Origin: Usnea hakonensis
Taxonomy: Eukaryota; Ascomycota; Lecanoromycetes; Lecanorales; Parmeliaceae
Length of the DNA: 64,000 nucleotides
Assembly (NCBI GenBank): GCA_013423325.1
Contig: BLJB01000029.1
Span: 186,141 to 250,140, forward strand
Direction of reading: 5' to 3'
Positions 51,822-64,000 of the stretch are shown in pieces. Every line of letters starts with the position of its first letter. Within the stretch, counting starts at the first letter, position 1. The notes beneath the pieces were generated by a model. The model saw only the letters and a list, made by a program, of their open reading frames with translations, was not told the DNA's origin and did no database searches. A program made the position numbers and the translations under genes.

Positions 51822-52289
51822 TGTCTCGAGAATGGAAAGGTGCCGGCTATTTTTAGCGAGGTGATTGTGTGGGCCAGCATGTGGCTTTTGTCGCTCGACC
51901 ACGTGCTCATCCTTTTGAAGAGCAATGCCGTCAAGACCAATAGGGTAATACTTTTTGACGGCAGAGACAAGCTCGATGCTGGATCGCGAAGACCAATTTT
52001 TCGTTCTGTAGAGTACGTAGCCAGGTTTCCCAATGAGATGCGACAGATGGGTGAGAGCGCTTGAGGCCTCTAGAGGTGATGAGTTGTCAAGCGCGGGATC
52101 TTGCATGGCCCGGCCAATTGGGATCGGGCTCTCCAGCGGTCTCCCGGTTAACGACCTTTGCGCGGTTCCAACACATGTCCAATTGTTGTACCTAAGAGCG
52201 TCAATTAAAAATGAAAAGCACCTTAGGGTATATTGCTGATCAACAATGAAGATTTTTGAAACAGGCAAGATGTTGATAAAATTTTGCAT
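51594..52289 (-). CDS. Unrecognised open frame, partly antisense to the Has1 3' end
   Basis: A 231-codon frame starts at 52289 and overlaps the last Has1 exon from 51821 down to 51594. The part outside Has1 has normal amino-acid composition, for example KIFIVDQQYTLRCFSFLIDA, SHLIGKPGYVLYRTKNW and KKYYPIGLDGIALQKDEHV, and does not look like random translation. The overlapping part is probably only the shadow of Has1. A 30-nt GTGCTT...TTAG stretch near 52210 could be a very short intron. I do not recognise a family. It may be the 3' part of a real small gene or a remnant. Confidence 0.3.
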   Translation of the reverse strand: MQNFINILPVSKIFIVDQQYTLRCFSFLIDALRYNNWTCVGTAQRSLTGRPLESPIPIGRAMQDPALDNSSPLEASSALTHLSHLIGKPGYVLYRTKNWSSRSSIELVSAVKKYYPIGLDGIALQKDEHVVERQKPHAGPHNHLAKNSRHLSILETSTLVLVYSFPLKPLPLFRLTSVSPPTLFFLVSAHACAQCNVNAWRCGEAETLGYLDQIELVNVKDRPQTVRCVRL

Positions 52290-53459
52290 GAATTGGGATG
52301 ATTATTTCAAGCAGGCTCAGGAGCAAAAAAAGTTCCAATTGCAAGATACCTTACTGTAGTAGATGGCTGCTGTGAGGGAGGGGCGGGAGATCGTCAGCTT
52401 ATGGCAAAAGCAAGATTTACCGGTACTTTTTTGGCTCTCCAGACAGGAACCGCTGCATGATTCAGGGGAGATGGAATAACAGATGGGGAATAAAAATAAT
52501 CACAGGTGGTACGTACTAGTACATTTTATAGTTGACATTAAATAATAATGTTTTGCAGAATTATAGGGTAATACTTAATATCACAAAAAAGATATTGATA
52601 ATACTAGTCACAGAATATGTGCTGCTTGTAACTCTATGGAATACTTTATAAGTACCCAGAATTCGAAGAAAACTACAGCGCCTACCCTTAGAGCGTAGAG
52701 GCCTGTAATGCGTAGGGTAGTATTCGTAGCAGGCTGTCGAAAAAGCCTGGACGAATTATTCAAGTAGCTGTAGGACCAAAATTATCAACCTATCAAAAGC
52801 TCGCTACCGAAGCCTACCATGCCATTAGGCTCTCCGCTTACCGACAATAATAATTTTGCTGGTTGCCGTTGTTGTTTCCCTGCCTCAAACTTTCATCATC
52901 AGCCTTCCTTTTCTTTCGACCTCATATTTCACACTTTAAAATATACCTTTCTATCAAAACAATCTTAGCTTCACCATCATTAATTATCATTTTGTTTTCT
53001 CTCTCTCCATCTCATGACCAATTCGCGCTGAAGATAGATGGTGCAATGAGCTTCAGCTCGAGCTCCTAAGGTAGTCGAGTCTTCAATGCGGCCAAGACCA
53101 TACTACTGATTTATTCAAGTCAGGGAACCGAAGCAGTACGCTCGAGCTCGGTCGGCCACCGATACAAACACAATCTCGCCATTCATTCTCAACCGCGCAT
53201 CGTCCTGCCTCTTCCACAAAGTGGCTTGTACCTTCTTTTCAGCCTTCCCAACCTGACCTTGCCGGAATCAAGAGTCCGATAATTCGTCCATGCTCAATTT
53301 CTCCGCCTTCCCCACCCGCTAAATTCTCCATATCAACGACCAAGCATCACGCTTCAAATTCTGTCCCCTCTGTTTGTTCCAAGAGTCCGTCATCCATCAA
53401 TGGTCTACAATTGATCTCGCTACTTACCCTTTGAGGTCAAGACACGTGGAAAACCCGCA
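52290..53459. other. AT-rich intergenic region and leader of the next gene
   Basis: 52490-52680 is AT-rich. Short inverted pieces CTACCCT (about 52683) and AGGGTAG (about 52717) bracket a GCGTAG-containing segment. From 52870 the sequence is pyrimidine-rich, as expected for a fungal 5' leader. No gene is supported. Confidence 0.5.
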
Positions 53460-56400
53460 ATGGGAGTTGAGACCCGAAAACCGCCCTTGCCAGCGCCAAC
53501 AGAGTCTTCAACCTTGCAAACATCCGGAGGTAGCGGTGAAGAGGCTGACCTCGCCACCGAAGTCTCCCGCCGCACAGATCGGACCTCGTACTCGATACCC
53601 GAAGACGGAAGTCCAGTGACAATACCTACAAAGAAGCGCAGAGACTCTCGCGATAAAGGTCGTGAGGGTGCGCTTGCCCACGCTTCAAAACATTCGCAGA
53701 CTTCCTTATTGATCGAATACTTTGAGGGTGGAAAGGGGCCGAACGTACATTCCAGGCCCAGCGTCCGGGTCAAGGTCACGCCGTCAGCTGCGCGAAAGAT
53801 CAAAGACACGAACGAGCACGTTCAGGTAACTGCGTCGAAAGGCAGCAGTCGCAAGCCTTCTTACACGAGGCGAATATCGCTCGGCCCAACTTCTACGGCA
53901 GAAAGACAGACCACAGAGAGTGCTGACGATAAGAGTATAAGTTCGTATACATCGGCGGCGGAAGAGTCAAGTTTAGCGCACCGTCACCCGCCTGTGGAGG
54001 TCGAAATCATCCATAGAGACCAAGATAGTGATCTTTCTGGTCCGAACCTAGCAAGGGAAGAGCGATACACTCATGTGAACCCATCCGACATCTCATCTAT
54101 GCCACCGGATAGCATGCTCGAGGGAAAGGCAGGAAATGTGACACCCCGGCGGGGTAGTCGAAGCACAAGCAGAGATGCTGTTGTCACCGCCGACACTTTG
54201 AAGACCCCCGCGCGGACAAGAAGCCGGAGTCTTAGTAAAGAGAGACTAGCTCACAAGGCTATGGAAAAGCTGGCGGGAAGGCCTCGAGAAGTCAGCCATG
54301 GGAAGCACAAGCACAGTAGTAAAGATCGCAGCCGCAGTGTCAGCAGTGAGCAGCTCGCCGAAGATGTCAAGAGCAGGCGGCGTAGGTCAAGCAAAGGACA
54401 GAGAGAAGAAGAACTGCCTAGTGGTGCAGAGTCAAGCTTCGTGTCAACGTCTCAGCTATCTCCTCGAAGGGAATCTGGCGATCAATATTCCTTCCGATCT
54501 GGAACCTCAAAATCCTCCATCAACGCCAACCCAAGGCTGCTTGAGACAGTGGAGAATGCTATTCGCCGCTTGATTATGCCGGAATTGGAAACATTGAAGC
54601 AAGAGCAGAAGATGCAGCAAAGCCGCCAAAAGTTCGACCGAGACAGTAGGGGATCCGTTGATTCGGGTAGGAGTGTCTCACGTACCGACTTGTCTCGCAA
54701 GCTTTCCAAACATGCAAGCGCCCCGGATGTTTCTGGAAAGCCAAAGGTGGTTCTCAACAGAGATGAGCACCATGCAGGGACAGTTTTGTCGGGCGATTCG
54801 GTCAAGGGCAGGAAGGAGAGCAGGCGGGACAGAGACTCCGACTCGCCTTCTGAGCGCAGGTCGGAGCGTGATATGTCTGAAGAGACTGTCATTCGTGATG
54901 ACGAGAAATCCTCTCGAAAGCGAAGCAAGGAGCATCGTTTGAAAGACGCTGCCGCTGGAGCTGCCGTGGGAGGGATCCTTACCGCTGCGGCTTTGAACCG
55001 TCACGACCTGAAGCACAATGACTCAAGGTCTAGCATTGATCGAGAGAAGCGAAGGAGAAGGAGGAGCAAAGGGAGTAAGGGAAGCCGTAGTCGAAGTGCC
55101 AGCCTTGCTGAGGATACCGAGGAGATCTTCAACAAACACGATGTTCCCCCAATGCCAATGCGAAGTGACATCCATAGCTCAGATGTCACGCGGGACTCAA
55201 TTTTATCGGAGCAAACCGATGTGACATTATCCCCTTCGGAGGAGCGAATACACATAGCAGAGATACGCCAAGTATCTCGCGGTTCGCCTCGTGAAATCTT
55301 ATCTCCTGCGTCAAGAACACCAAACAAATCACCTCAGGATACGCGAAGAGGAGGGCTAGGGACTTATCACAGCAATTTATCTCAGGGAGATCTTGCGGAA
55401 GGCAGCCCCCGGAGCAATCGAAATCTACGTGAGGATGAGCACCATTCAAGGCTAGTGGAAGCGGGTGTCCTTGGAGCTGCAGCCGGAACAGCTGGACTCA
55501 CTGCCCATACCCTATCAGACCGTAACGAGCAATACGATAGGCGTGAGTTGGGATATCAGCTCGAAAATCGTGGCCTGAGTCCAATCCAAAGCGTCTCTAG
55601 CCGTCAGGAAAGCGAGATTAACCGGCAGTCATTTGCGCACCAAGGTTCCTCGTCATCGCTGAAGCAGCATCTAAAGAAGGGCTCAGCCGCTTCGCTTAGA
55701 TCACTGGGCTCCCCTGTCAGCGTGGACATGACTCGCTCAAATAGACCCAAAGGCATCAACTTTGAGCCCGGTGAGGACGTGCTTGCGCAGCTCCGGGATT
55801 CAAAATTGACAGAGGGCGAATACTCCGACAAGGATCCCGCGATGGACGAATGGCTGGAGCAAGAGCATGAAAAGAACGATCGTTATCGTGACTCTAGCAG
55901 CTACCGAGATTCGATGATTGACTACAAGCATATGACAGACTACACCGATGATAGTATGGATGCCCCGGATTTGGACAAGGTTACCGCAGCTCAAGAGCGC
56001 CAGACTGTAGCGGCTGGGAGAAACCCTGATTATAGGAGTACGCCTGTAGCTGTTGAATCTGCCGTCGCATCGCTTCTTGATACTTCAGTGATTTCGTCGA
56101 AATTAGGAGATAGATCAGTCGCTGGCTCGCGCGAACACGATCGGGTGGAAGTTGATGCTCAGCGGGAGGTTGCTCAAGGCTCTAGAGAGCAGCTGCTCGA
56201 GCATCAGACCCAAAGATCCTCTGGAAGACCGTCCAGTTATGAAAGATTTTCTGCCAAAGACTCGCCACGTCAAAGTATCGCCAAGTCCCTGGATGAACGC
56301 GAAGAGTACGTGCACATGGGCGCTAGTGGCTTGCCGGTTGCTGATGACCCCATACCCGAGATCGGTCATGGTTTGCCGTCGGATTCTGAGATTAGCACAA

Positions 56401-58815
56401 ATCCTTCCATCATCCAAGGGCCAATGGGAGGCTACCAGAATGACAACCTCGATCATTGGCCCAACAAGCCCACCCCACCACAGGGCAAAGGAGAATTTTT
56501 GTCTCGCTCTAAAGACTCGAGTGCTCACGATAGTCTCAAGGCTGCTGCTGCGGGCTTCCTCAGTGCAGCGGCTTTGGCAAGCGAACGAGCCTCCTTAGAA
56601 GAGCAAGGAAAGTTACGGGATATGCCAATCCAAGACGATTACCCGGCCAGGGCCCATGATTTCAGCCCCATTCGCGATTCTTACATGGCTCCTGGGAGTG
56701 TTCCCAGTCCACCCAAAGACGAGGGCTACATTTCAGGACCTCAACGTGGTACTGCCAGTCCTATAATAAACTCAAGAGATCCCAAGATCTTCAACGATCG
56801 CGGAATGGATGGCATGACCGAAGATGAAGATCCATTTATTAGTCGAGGCCATGACAGACATCTGAGCTCTAATTCACACGGATTGGCACATGGAATGGGC
56901 TCCCCGCTGTACGACAGCGCTACGGGCGGTGGCATTGACAGAATCCAGTCAAAAGATATTGTGGCGCTTATGGACCATGTAAGTGAACATTCCGTCAGGC
57001 GCCGTGCAAGTGTGCCGCCATAGTTGCTTACAAAATACCAGCTCACAGTCAGGGACGCTCAACGCAATGCCAGAGACACCGAAATTTTAGTGACTCTGGT
57101 CAGAAGCGCGGCTGAGATGCGCAATTCCTTCGAAGAAATGAAGAAGTTCATTGTTGAGCAAGACGAGATCCTTGTCGACGCTGGTAATAAGCAGCATGAT
57201 CGCACTATCCAAAAGATTGTGCTCGGTGGCCCACGACCTCAGCCGATGGGGACACCCAAATTCCAACGTCACTCTTCGGCAGAAGATGATACGGAGGATT
57301 CTCCCGCCAAGCGACGAAGCGTGTTCAGGCGCGCGCTCAAGGGGCTCAGCAGTCGCAATCAGAATGATATCGGCAAGATAGAAGAGATGCTGGTCCATCT
57401 CCTCGGAGAAGTCGAAGGTTTGAAAGTCGCACAGGGCGCTCGGCCAGGCAGGGGAGATACCCGCGCAGACAGCCTGAATTCTTATAAGATCATGCGTGCA
57501 GCTGGCCCAGACGGATATGAGCCAGAAGGTCAAGCAGGTACCGGGTCAACTGGCCAGTCTGGATACTTCTCAAACCCTTCCTCACGGGAAGCCAGTGCTA
57601 TGAGAAACAGAGACAGTCGCCGTGGATCCCAAAATCGCGTAAGTACAGTACTTGAAGCAGATGAAGAGCTTGACCTCCACGAGCAAGAAGTTCTCGACAA
57701 CCACAACGACCAGCTGCTCACACCCACGAGGGAGAACGCTCGAGCAGGGTCTGTGCCATTAAATACACCGCCACAGACTCAGATTCCAGGTGGAGCTCAG
57801 AGTAACGAGCATACACCAAGGACAGGAACAGACAAAAGTCGAAAACACAAATCCAGCAGCTCGTCGTTCTTCCCGAAAATTTCGAGGTGGTCAAGGACAA
57901 CAGCTTCTTCTGTCGGGGACAACTTTAGGAACAGCTTGGACCGACGTCAGCAGAGACCTTTCTCAGACGCATCGCGGTCGGGAGAAGACCTACAGCAGTA
58001 CGAAACGAACGATCACTACGATCCCAATGGAGATGATCGCCTTCGTTCTAGTGGCTCACTCGAGAACGATGACGTCGTCCGGGACGCGGCCCAAGAGAAT
58101 CGTCCTCCTTCTCCCTTGATTCCATCACAAGTATCTGAGGACCCAAAGTATCAAGCACATCGAAATTCTCTCAACTTGCAGCATCCCCAGCCACGTCCTG
58201 GTCCCACGCATAGATTTCAACACCATCTAGAATCTCAAGCCCACAACTTCGGCTCACGCTCTCCCATTTCTCCCACATCCGACACTTTTGGATCTGATCC
58301 AACTCTTGCTCGTTATGTTCCAGGCGCTACCAACAGGTATAGCGGATTGGCCGGTAATTTGTCCCCAATCTCCGATGCAGGACATTCGGAGACGTCAGCA
58401 CTTGAGCAAAGAGCTGCTCCATCACGACCGCCAAAGGTCAAGGACGATGGCCCTCTGATCCCATCAGGCCCACCACGACCTCCAAAAGTAGCGGCCAAGG
58501 ATAATAGACCGACCATCGCATCGCCTCTCAGTGCGGAACACCTGCAGCCTGAGCAAAGATACAGCAATGGCTCTGCATACGATCCCGTAAGTCACTCCTT
58601 GCTAGTCTTTTCCAAATGCAGCAGTTGATCTTTTCGTCTAGGCGAGAGACTCGCCGCGTTCTGCTTCCGGCGCTGCACCGCAGCGCAAGCCTACTGGTCC
58701 AAGGCCTATCACGTCTTCCGGCAGCTACAGCCCAGACAAGGAAAACATCAAGCGTCACAGATTTCGAGGGTCGCCAAATCAGCTGCCTTCGCCGAATGAG
58801 GATACCGGTTTCTAG
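53460..58815 (+). CDS. Very large, mostly disordered fungal protein with Ala/Gly-rich hydrophobic segments
   Basis: Exons 53460-56978, 57042-58586 and 58642-58815 give 1745 aa. The introns are GTAAGT...CCAG (63 nt) and GTAAGT...CTAG (55 nt). The N-terminal block SLLIEYFEGGK and RPSVRVKVTPSAARKI looks structured and conserved. The bulk is Ser/Arg/Glu-rich. Three Ala/Gly-rich hydrophobic stretches occur at about 497-514 (AAAGAAVGGILTAAAL), 670-685 (GVLGAAAGTAGLTAHTL) and 1025-1042 (AAAAGFLSAAALA). They could be membrane hairpins or amphipathic helices. A helical segment after the first junction (VRDAQRNARDTEILVTLVRS, MRNSFEEMKKFIVEQDEIL) is a likely coiled coil. The C-terminus has Pro-rich SRPPKVK and PRPPKVA motifs. 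It resembles proteins annotated elsewhere as involucrin-repeat proteins; the function is unknown. Confidence 0.87.
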
Positions 58816-59762
58816 ATATACTCAACGTGCGTCCTGTCGCATGTTTTGTTCTTTGTGTCATACTAGCAGCACTATATACTGCGCCCATACCCGGGGAATG
58901 TCTTAATCTTTCTTGTTGTTCACATTTTTGTACCGAGGAAGAAGGAGACGGTAATCGAGCGATCGAGCAGGGCGTTTTGTCAGGGGTGTAGCATACAAGA
59001 GGTGCTAAAAGCATTGCCATGAGCCAGGTGTTTTTAGGCTGTTTACGACCCGTGCAAGGAGAAATAATTCCATTCGAGACCCATAGCTAGCGTTAAAAAA
59101 GATATCTTTTTCTGCCACTTTCGATCCTCTTCATTCTCAATTCTCCGCCGGATTCGGGCTACTTTGTTCGAATTTCAAGCACAAGAACTGGAACGCGCCA
59201 TTCTTTATCTAAAGTACTGTCCCTTGTCCCTTCCACGTGCGTAGGCATAGGTACCTTACTTAGCTAACGTCGGATGTGGTTAGCGTTTCTGCCGCGTTCG
59301 CCAAACAATCGTGCAACTTGGTGCCTGAGCGACGCTGATTTTTCTGTCTAGGTATAGGGGGACACGGTAATTTAATTTTTTCATCACTGGATTCGTGGCT
59401 CTTAGATCTTGAGGTGAATATTCCGTTTCCCATGTCGCCAATGATATATCAATATGCTTGGCATATCGGGCTATCAAGCATCATATTGACATAGAAGAGC
59501 ATTGGTGTTGGCATATAAGACAGATCCTGCAGCACCTAAAGTCATGGAGAGGTCCATAGAAGTGCCCTCTCGGCTTTGTCTCCTCCCCGCAATTGATGCG
59601 AGCTTTTGGCGCCCTTTGTGCATCCTCCTTTGTTCCCTCTCACCCCGCTTTTCTACTGTCGCTGCATGCGGCTTCCTTGCCCAAAGAAATATTTCCAAGA
59701 GCCAAGAAGCTTTCACGCTGCAATACATGCATAGGCAACCCGCCCAACTTGACGAGCACAAG
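58816..59762. other. Intergenic and possible 5' leader of the kinase gene
   Basis: About 950 nt. The kinase reading frame stays open upstream to 59502, with ATGs at 59544 and 59727. That segment (cysteine- and hydrophobic-rich) does not resemble kinase N-termini, so it is treated as leader. Confidence 0.5.
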
Positions 59763-62151
59763 ATGAAACGCAGCATAGCAGGCCCGCAAGGGCAGAGCAA
59801 CTCGTCAAACAAAAGAATCAAGATCCAGACAGAACAAGACTTTCAACATGCATTCGCTCGAATTCTCGACGTCCCCAATTTCCCCGCGGAACCCCCCATG
59901 CTTGTGGCAGACTCAGAGAGTCTTGTCAGAGTACCTACCTGGGAGGCGGAAAAGGAGATAGAGAGATTACTGGGGCTTGACTCGCAGACAAAACCCTTGT
60001 TTGCGGATGGTAAGGGTTCCCGCGACGGATCAAGAGTGCCAAAGGAATTCATGGCAGAGCTTCAAAGGAAGTATCAACGACGGGAGTTCGATGCCAAGGT
60101 ATTAGAGTACTACACGGAAACCCTGCCTCTGGAAGACTCTACGAGCGCACCAGGCCAGGCTGGTCGGGCCTTATTACTACAGAGCATCATGAGACAAGAA
60201 AACGTTTTGCCAGCGGCACTAGTTGCGGGACCTGCATGGAGGCCGATACGCTCTCTCGGAAAGGGTGGCTTTGGTGAAGGTAAGTCTGCAGGGAAGAATG
60301 ATTTTACTTTGAATAGTACACACACATGATACATCAGAGAAGCTGATGGGAGAACTTTCTGAAGTGGTACTTTGGGAGAAAGGTCGCAAGAATGGATCCG
60401 TGAGTTGAACATGATCTTGCAAAGGAGCAAATCCTTAAGACCAAGCAGCCACTTAGAATAGCCACCAAAGAGTCACGTCCCCATGATTTCTTCAAGGTAC
60501 GTCTAATCCAGGACGGATTCATCAATTCCGAAAGACTATTAGTATCTGCAATTAGCACTCTGAGAGCCAAAGGATCCTCCCACCCTTGATAATTTCCGGA
60601 GAGAAGTGCTAAATCCGAGTCTTTATCCAGGACTACTGTTCCGCGGCCCATTTGACAAGGCGAGTGAACGACTTGGGATGCAAAAACGTGATAAATGTAA
60701 GTCGTTTATTCTCGGCGAGTTGCGAACGATTCCCTTGATTGACTAGTCGAAAAGGTGGTGGAATGGGCTTATATCGGAGAGAAGTTTTGGAGAAATGAAA
60801 TGGGCAAAATCAGTAAATCAGAACCTAGGCACAGGATCTGTTACGAGTATGCCGACTATGGAGATTTCTGGGATATAATACTTTGGTACCATACTCAACG
60901 GTATAGGTCCCAATCAATGTCCCTTATATAGTAATCATCATTGACTCAAACGGATGCAGCCTTATCCTTCCAGAAGCTTTTCTTTGGCATATCTTCCACT
61001 CCATGGCAAATGCCCTTTGCTATTGCTGTTATGGGACCAACGAGCCGTCTTCCGTCAAGAGTGGATGGGATAGCATTGTCCACATGGATATAAAGCCGGA
61101 GAACATGCTGCTGGCGAGGCCTGATCTAGCCACGCACCAACTCTATCCGTGCGTAAAACTAGCTGATTTCGGTAAGTAATGTAAGCGAATCAGTCTATCA
61201 ATCATGCATAGTGACATGTACAGGAATGGCACACACCATTGGGGTCAAGGTAAAGGAAATTCGGTATCTCAAGAGCGTTAGACCGAGTGGGGGAACCGAA
61301 GGGTATGTAACAGGGACTATGTCGCGGAGATTACGCTGACCGCGTTACAGGTACATAGCACCTGTGAGTGTCTAGGTAAGATTCTCTTAGCTGAGAGTCT
61401 CTACTAATCCTAATCACAGGAAGTCGTGGACAGGACAGCGGAAATGGAAGGGAGAAGGCGACATCCTCATGAGCTTATAGGACCCCACTGCGATGTCTAT
61501 TCCTTGGGAAGATCGATCAAGAACGGGACTGATTTGCTTGATATACAATACCATATTTTCAAGGATTACAAAGACACGACACTGAATCGCTCCGGGCCTG
61601 TGCCCACACCGAGGTTGGACCTGGTCTATACTTCGGAACTCTGGAATCTGATGAATCGCTGCCAAAGTGAAGACGCAAGACATCGTCCAAAACTTCATTA
61701 TCTATGGGCGGAAACAAAGTTACGTATGGAAAAGTTCCGTGCTCTTGCACACACGGAAGAACTAGGGGCTTCTGGCAAAGGCATTCCGGGATGCTTCCAC
61801 AGCAACGTTTTATTTAAACGAGTAGACCGCGAGCGCTTCGAGACAGACCCTGTCTTTCGCTCAAACTACAGAGAAGCAAACCTACGGCCTGTGTGGGAGA
61901 TCCTTGGGCCTCCACCTTTCCAGAATGGGGCGCGGGCGAGACCTTCCATACCGCTCGGTGAAGATGAATTCGTGAAGGTAGGTGCCGCAGACGTAGCGCA
62001 CGTCAGCTTCCGGGTGGATCAACGTAGGGGTGGTTTACCGGTAGATTCAGAGAAGAGGATGGAGAAAAAGAGGAAAGATAAGAGAAAAGGGGTGGCACGA
62101 GTGCAGCAAGGAATAAGAGGGCTGCTGAGCAGGATGAACTTTTTCTCCTAG
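59763..62151 (+). CDS. Protein kinase domain protein, nine exons
   Basis: Exons: 59763-60279, 60365-60399, 60440-60496, 60567-60696, 60747-60900, 60960-61171, 61224-61302, 61351-61363 and 61420-62151; 642 aa. Kinase signatures appear in order across the junctions: IRSLGKGGFGE-VVLWE (glycine loop), PLRIATKES (ATP-binding Lys), ICYEYADYGDFWDII (hinge), IVHMDIKPENMLL (catalytic loop), VKLADFG-MAH (DFG), GGTEGYIAPE (APE) and CDVYSLGRSI. The catalytic loop has HMD instead of HRD, so the Arg is missing while Asp and Asn are kept. This suggests an active kinase that does not need activation-loop phosphorylation. It is a fungal-specific type with an N-terminal helical region of about 160 residues and a basic C-terminus. 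The acceptor of the third intron (GAGAG before CCAAAG) is the least certain junction. The start MKRSIAG is chosen over upstream ATGs. Confidence 0.8.
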
Positions 62152-63048
62152 GACTGGGTGTGGGTTCATCTTCACAGAGATCGGATGCTTTTATTGGCGT
62201 TCTGCTTCTTTTTGCTTGTATCAGGGCCACTTTGACTGTAATTTGGGTTTCAGTGGCGAGAGTATGGATGCCCTTGGATGGATTTAACGTGTAGTTGCCT
62301 CATTCAGCGGAGTTTGCTTTGCTACTGATTGGCTTTATTGAGACTGAGAAGAGGAATTGTGTTATCGTTCCGGCAATTGTAAATGTATCATGTCCAAAGA
62401 GGCCATGCTAGAATGATCGTATGCTGCAAGAGGATGGCTGTCGCCAATCAAAAGGAGAGATGCTTGAACGTTGCTACCGGGAGAGGCTGGAGTGATGTTG
62501 GGAAGAAAGCCGAAGAAACAGTTACAGCGTTCAACAACATGAGTCAGAATCGAAGGCGTCCAGAGTCTCTGAATTCGTCTTCAGCATGGTGAGGACTCAA
62601 GTTTCATTTTGGCAGTGACGCCCTGCTCGGACAATTCGCGCTAAGTGTCAGGCTCTTTCATTATGGCCGCTTATTTACCTCATACCTCAGTTCTTTCTCA
62701 TCGCCAAAACAAAAATGGTATCCACAAGTTAGGTTGGAAGGGATGATAGAAATGAGGGCAAGAATGACAGCATCACATGATTGCCCAACGCAATATTGAT
62801 ATCTGTATCTGTACTCTATGACTACAAGATGACAAAGCTCTACTTCTACTTTATATTTCGAAAAGTGATCAACAAAAGGTCGTCATCAAGACAGCGGTGA
62901 ATGTAAACAACCGACCTCGGATTTATCAATTTCCGAATACCTCACTTCGACAATCAATCACACCCAATAAAAAAAAAGGAAAAAGAAAAAAGAACATCAG
63001 TTCGTACTACCCTTCAGCACTACATATTATTGAAGTGATAAGGCAAAT
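62152..63048. other. Intergenic, no gene seen
   Basis: About 900 nt. The last 200 nt are A-rich, with a poly-A/AAAG stretch near 62970-62995, and lead into the next start. Confidence 0.55.
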
Positions 63049-64000
63049 ATGGAGCGTCCAGATGGGAGGGACCCTTTCAACCACGACACTTACAACAAAC
63101 CAGCAGCAAGCATCAAGGCCATGCTCGAGCTTCGGGCCTTCTGCGCAGACTTTTTCCAGAAACACATCCGCACTGGCGTCAAGACGAGAGAGGAAGATAG
63201 CGTATCATTTCTTGCTCTCATTATGCATTCAACCTCCTTCTTCGCACGAGCTCGAGCAGTCATTCCAGAGCTTCAGGCATCTGAGGTTGACTCATTTCAC
63301 CCCAACCAAAACGTCCAACTATTTTTGCTCGCCACTCAAGGTATGAGAGGTCCGCCAGGTAAGGAATGGGAGTTTTTGCCCGAAGAACCAGCATGGACGA
63401 AGCTTGCAAAGGATGGCATGGAGATCATGGCCAAGATCGCTGCGAATGAAGGAATGGAGCACAAGAAGCAGTCCAGTAATGCAAGCAGTCATAGCGCACC
63501 TTGTAAGTAGATGCCAGACACTTGAGATCTCATCCAGTCATCTAACCGCTCGTGTGGCCAGTGACTCCTATCGGGCTTGTGCCGGGAAGTGCTGAATCCC
63601 TTTTGCACTCAATAAAGAGCGGCAAAAGCAAGCCAAAACCTCTACCGAAGGAGCTCGATCTTTCTGGAATCCCTACTTTCGTTCCACAGATCAAGATGGG
63701 GGCCGAAGAGCTGGTATGGTCACCAACTTCTGGCACGCGTCCGCGTCGACCAGATGAAAACTATCAGCAACACACGATGGACCCTCCAGCAGTCACCACG
63801 CAGTTTGGCCAAGCCACTTCTCCAAACGCCTTATCTTCATACAATCTAAGGAACCAATACCTCTTCCACGGCTCTCGTGATTTCTCTGACACTCCTACCG
63901 GGAGCCATCGTCACTCAGATTCCATTCGAAGGACTCCACCACCACAGTTCCAGAGCACTCAGTCCCCACTCAATCCGTCTACTGCACAGTCTAGTCGATC
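63049..64000 (+). CDS. Unrecognised protein, N-terminal part (runs off the window)
   Basis: Exon 1 is 63049-63502, the intron is 63503-63561 (GTAAGT, CTAAC branch, GCCAG, 59 nt) and exon 2 is 63562 to beyond 64000, still open at the end. Splicing turns CCT-T plus TG into Pro-Leu and continues TPIGLVPGSAESLLHSI. The first 130 residues are a compact helical block (SIKAMLELRAFCADFFQKHI, FLALIMHSTSFFARARAVIPEL, WEFLPEEPAWTKLAKDGMEIM). After the intron it is Pro/Ser/Gln-rich and disordered. I do not recognise a family. Confidence 0.75.

Noticed and set aside
52683..52723. Small inverted repeat CTACCCT/AGGGTAG
   Set aside because: The arms are only 7 nt with a long loop, which is expected by chance in AT-rich sequence.

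Overview
This window is nuclear DNA of a filamentous ascomycete (Pezizomycotina). The evidence is short GT-AG introns (mostly 45-150 nt) with CTNAC-type branch sites, fungal-specific families (HET, Zn2Cys6 regulator, BTB tandem genes, fungal Mediator Med1) and housekeeping genes with recognisable fungal sequences. A helotialean/leotiomycete-like lineage would fit, but that is only an impression from gene style. Spliced models were worked out by hand from splice motifs and frame continuity.

Layout. 1-3.8 kb is dense housekeeping sequence: partial eIF2-beta (-), TAF8 (+), Som1 (-) and a XRCC2/Rad51-like gene (+). 4.1-8.3 kb is a tandem BTB/POZ array with one decayed and two apparently intact members, followed by microsatellites to about 9.4 kb. 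9.6-14 kb holds a 1418-residue, mostly disordered protein whose N-terminal part looks like paired histone folds. 14-18.2 kb is gene-poor. 18.2-24.5 kb carries glutamine synthetase, Med1 and ORMDL (the regulator of serine palmitoyltransferase).

25-34 kb is accessory. It has a HET-domain gene with an apparent frameshift and an island of haloalkane dehalogenase-like enzyme, Zn2Cys6 regulator and short-chain dehydrogenase. The two enzyme promoters share CGG-rich motifs. Housekeeping content resumes at 34.8 kb: an Air1/2-type zinc-knuckle protein (TRAMP), a tRNA-Glu(UUC) with a 17-nt intron, U1-C of the U1 snRNP, a transgelin/calponin-like actin-binding protein, the complex I assembly factor NDUFAF2, a Flc/TRP-like membrane protein, the ribosome-biogenesis helicase Has1 (14 exons), a 1745-residue disordered protein, a multi-exon protein kinase, and the start of an unrecognised gene that runs off the end.

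The housekeeping genes mostly form convergent or divergent pairs and do not make one pathway, although RNA metabolism recurs (TAF8, Med1, Air, U1-C, Has1, eIF2-beta). The dehalogenase/regulator/dehydrogenase group is the only set that looks like a functional module. The most interesting leads are the histone-fold-like protein, that module, the U1-C N-terminal insertion, the BTB pseudogene and a 17-bp hairpin near 37.35 kb.
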